From: Austwickia sp. TVS 96-490-7B
GTDB lineage: Bacteria; Actinomycetota; Actinomycetes; Actinomycetales; Dermatophilaceae
Assembly (NCBI RefSeq): GCF_019331795.1
Contig: NZ_JAHPZL010000008.1
Span: forward strand, 62,001-126,000
Direction: 5' to 3'
DNA: 64,000 nucleotides
The translations under genes were made by a program, and so were the position numbers. Below the pieces are notes generated by a model. It saw nothing but the letters and a program-made list of their open reading frames with translations, made no database searches and was not told the origin of the DNA. Every line of letters starts with the position of its first letter. The stretch's first letter is position 1. Shown here piece by piece: positions 62,655 through 64,000 of this stretch.

Positions 62655-63868
62655 TGGCAGTCCTCGGGAACGATGTCGTCGACCGACGTCACCTCCTACG
62701 GGTGGGCGCTTGGGGGATAGCCGCCGCGCTCATCGGCGGCTGCTGCACCGCTGACACGCCCCATCGTGAATCTAGGGACATCAGCCCCGCCGACAAGCTG
62801 GCCGTGCTCACCCAGATCGTGCAGCACCGAACGCAGGCTTACGCCCGTGGCGATCTCACCGGGTGGTTGACCGGGGTCACCGAGGCGCAACGTCCAGACG
62901 CACAGCACGCCTTCCAGGTGATGCGAGCCGCCGGAGTCATCGATCTCAACCTCGGAACGCCGCAACTTCGAGGCCAGAGCTACGACAGCAGCTGCACGTA
63001 TCGTTTCGCGGGGTTCGACTCCGGACTGGGCCACGCCGAGGTGCAGTGGCAACTCGTCGAGGACCCTCGCATCGGGTCGTGGGTCGAGATCCACGAGCCG
63101 GCGGCGTTGCCGTGGGAAGAACCCGGGGCGCAGGCGCGGCGGTCTAGCACCACACTCGTCGTCGGTAGCGCCCCGGCGGGTGATCTTGACACCCTTCTCC
63201 ATGACGGTGACCAGGCAGCCGCTGCTGTTGCCCGGGTCTGGGGCGGATCTGCGGTATGTCCGGTGATCTGGTTGCCACGCACCACCCGCTCGTTCGCTCG
63301 GTGGGCGGGGGTGCCGCATGGTGGTGGTGTCCCTGCCGTGACAGTCGGCCCGATCCTCCACGGACGCAGCACCGGTGCTGACCGCATCGTGATCGACCCA
63401 GCGGTATGGGCCCGGTTAGTCCCTGAGGGACGACGTATCATCCTCACCCACGAGGCCACCCACCTCGCGGTACGTCGAGACTGCCTCGGATCCCGTCCAC
63501 TGTGGCTGGACGAAGGCTTCAGTGAGTACGTCGCCTACCATGACCGCGCTATCCCTGAACCGCAGATTGTCGCAGCGTTGACCGCGCAGGTCCGCAGCGG
63601 TGGGGTGCCTGCGGAGTTTCCCGCCAGCAGTGATTTCGACGGACCGGGCCGAGCCGCGGCGTATGCCGCCGGACTGCTGGCATGTCGTGTCCTGGCTGAG
63701 AGCGTCGGTGAGGATGCGCTGACTCGGTTGATCCGCTCTGACCTTGGTGTCGATGGGCGCTCTGGCGCGTTCGCTGATGCGGTGCAGCGCGCCACCGGAT
63801 GGTCCGTGACAGCTTGGACGCGCCAGTGGCAGGGTCGGGTGCGAGCTGTGTGTTCCTGGGGCCGCTGA
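62654..63868 (+). CDS. Lipoprotein with a gluzincin-type metallopeptidase motif
   Basis: The 404-residue protein begins with DRRHLLRVG, a possible twin-arginine signal, followed by a hydrophobic stretch and the lipobox IGGC. The C-terminal half has HEATH at 266-270 and DEGFSEY with Glu 287 as a likely third zinc ligand, the HExxH...E pattern of gluzincins. The N-terminal half (about 40-200) is not recognised. It probably acts outside the membrane. GTG 62654 is supported by TACGAT 6 nt upstream. Confidence 0.8.
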   Translation: MAVLGNDVVDRRHLLRVGAWGIAAALIGGCCTADTPHRESRDISPADKLAVLTQIVQHRTQAYARGDLTGWLTGVTEAQRPDAQHAFQVMRAAGVIDLNLGTPQLRGQSYDSSCTYRFAGFDSGLGHAEVQWQLVEDPRIGSWVEIHEPAALPWEEPGAQARRSSTTLVVGSAPAGDLDTLLHDGDQAAAAVARVWGGSAVCPVIWLPRTTRSFARWAGVPHGGGVPAVTVGPILHGRSTGADRIVIDPAVWARLVPEGRRIILTHEATHLAVRRDCLGSRPLWLDEGFSEYVAYHDRAIPEPQIVAALTAQVRSGGVPAEFPASSDFDGPGRAAAYAAGLLACRVLAESVGEDALTRLIRSDLGVDGRSGAFADAVQRATGWSVTAWTRQWQGRVRAVCSWGR

Positions 63869-63869
63869 G

Positions 63870-63901
63870 CCTGGTGACGGGCGACGGAGCCCGTCACCAG
63901 G
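63870..63901. terminator. Terminator between convergent genes
   Basis: CCTGGTGACGGGC at 63870-63882 pairs perfectly over 13 bp with GCCCGTCACCAGG at 63889-63901 around a 6-nt loop. It follows the metallopeptidase stop by 1 nt and lies 20 bp from the stop of the gene on the other strand. Confidence 0.75.
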
Positions 63902-63920
63902 AATACTTCGAATACTTCAG

Positions 63921-64000
63921 TCAGCTTCGTGCCGGAGCAGGGCCGCCGTACAACCGATCAACCTCGTCAGCGAAGTCCCGCAACACCACATTGCGTTTCA
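63921..64000 (-). CDS. 3' end of a probable long-chain acyl-CoA synthetase gene
   Basis: The last 25 codons are within the window and read KRNVVLRDFADEVDRLYGG near the stop at 63921-63923. This is the typical C-terminal sequence of actinobacterial FadD-type AMP-forming acyl-CoA synthetases, whose catalytic lysine lies a few residues earlier. The rest of the gene is beyond the window. Confidence 0.6.
   Translation of the reverse strand, partial: KRNVVLRDFADEVDRLYGGPAPARS

Noticed and set aside
1-64000. tRNA, rRNA, CRISPR array, transposase or integrase
   Set aside because: I checked the gaps by eye and found no tRNA T-loop pattern, direct-repeat array or mobile-element gene; a dedicated scan such as tRNAscan-SE would be decisive.

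Overview
The window looks like chromosomal DNA of a high-GC Gram-positive bacterium (Actinomycetota, probably order Micrococcales; a Dermatophilaceae-type genus is my guess). The evidence is the order pyrD-pyrF-mihF-gmk-rpoZ-coaBC-metK-priA-def-fmt-rsmB-rpe-rib, an mIHF gene, actinobacterial bcc/aa3 respiratory genes with subunit CtaF, frequent GTG starts, and many apparently leaderless genes with a TANNNT hexamer 6-7 nt before the start codon. No rRNA, tRNA, CRISPR array, insertion sequence or prophage gene was recognised.

Layout. 1-15.0 kb: housekeeping genes for pyrimidine synthesis, nucleotide kinase, RNA polymerase omega, CoA, SAM, PriA, formyl-Met processing, rRNA methylation, ribulose-phosphate epimerase and two sugar/nucleoside-type kinases. 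A chorismate mutase and an MFS exporter interrupt the usual order. 15.0-16.3 kb: an MFS exporter on the minus strand. 16.6-21.8 kb: an FMN riboswitch followed by ribD-ribE-ribBA-ribH1-pnuX-ribH2, which has two lumazine synthase genes around a PnuC-type transporter. 21.7-24.8 kb: a three-gene ABC system with two MacB/FtsX-topology membrane proteins. 25.0-26.8 kb: hisE-hisG and a PH-domain membrane protein. 26.7-31.3 kb: an accessory-looking block of two MFS exporters divergent from an ABC-F ATPase. 31.5-35.8 kb: a carbohydrate ABC importer divergent from its likely DeoR-family regulator. 35.8-39.1 kb: trpS followed by a kinase fusion and a FUSC membrane protein. 39.3-48.8 kb: hisF, an orphan CobL-like protein, a BrkB protein, small and membrane proteins, an M20 peptidase, a glycerate-kinase-like protein, an IscA-type Fe-S carrier, a PadR regulator pair and aat.

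48.8-58.9 kb: the terminal respiratory chain, ctaC-ctaD-ctaF on the plus strand and ctaE-qcrC-qcrA-qcrB on the minus strand. A lipoprotein L,D-transpeptidase, a zincin-like protein and a DUF167 protein lie between them. 59.0-64.0 kb: a receiver-domain protein with trpD, an MFS pseudogene, a stand-alone Lrp ligand-binding domain, a DEDDh exonuclease, a metallopeptidase-like lipoprotein, and the 3' end of a probable acyl-CoA synthetase gene.

How they fit together. The cta/qcr genes should form the bcc-aa3 supercomplex. The rib operon should make and import riboflavin under FMN control. The best candidates for something less described are the duplicated-ribH operon, the MacB-like ABC trio, the ABC-F/MFS block, the degenerate CobL and glycerate-kinase-like proteins, and the RNA hairpin that encloses the priA start codon.
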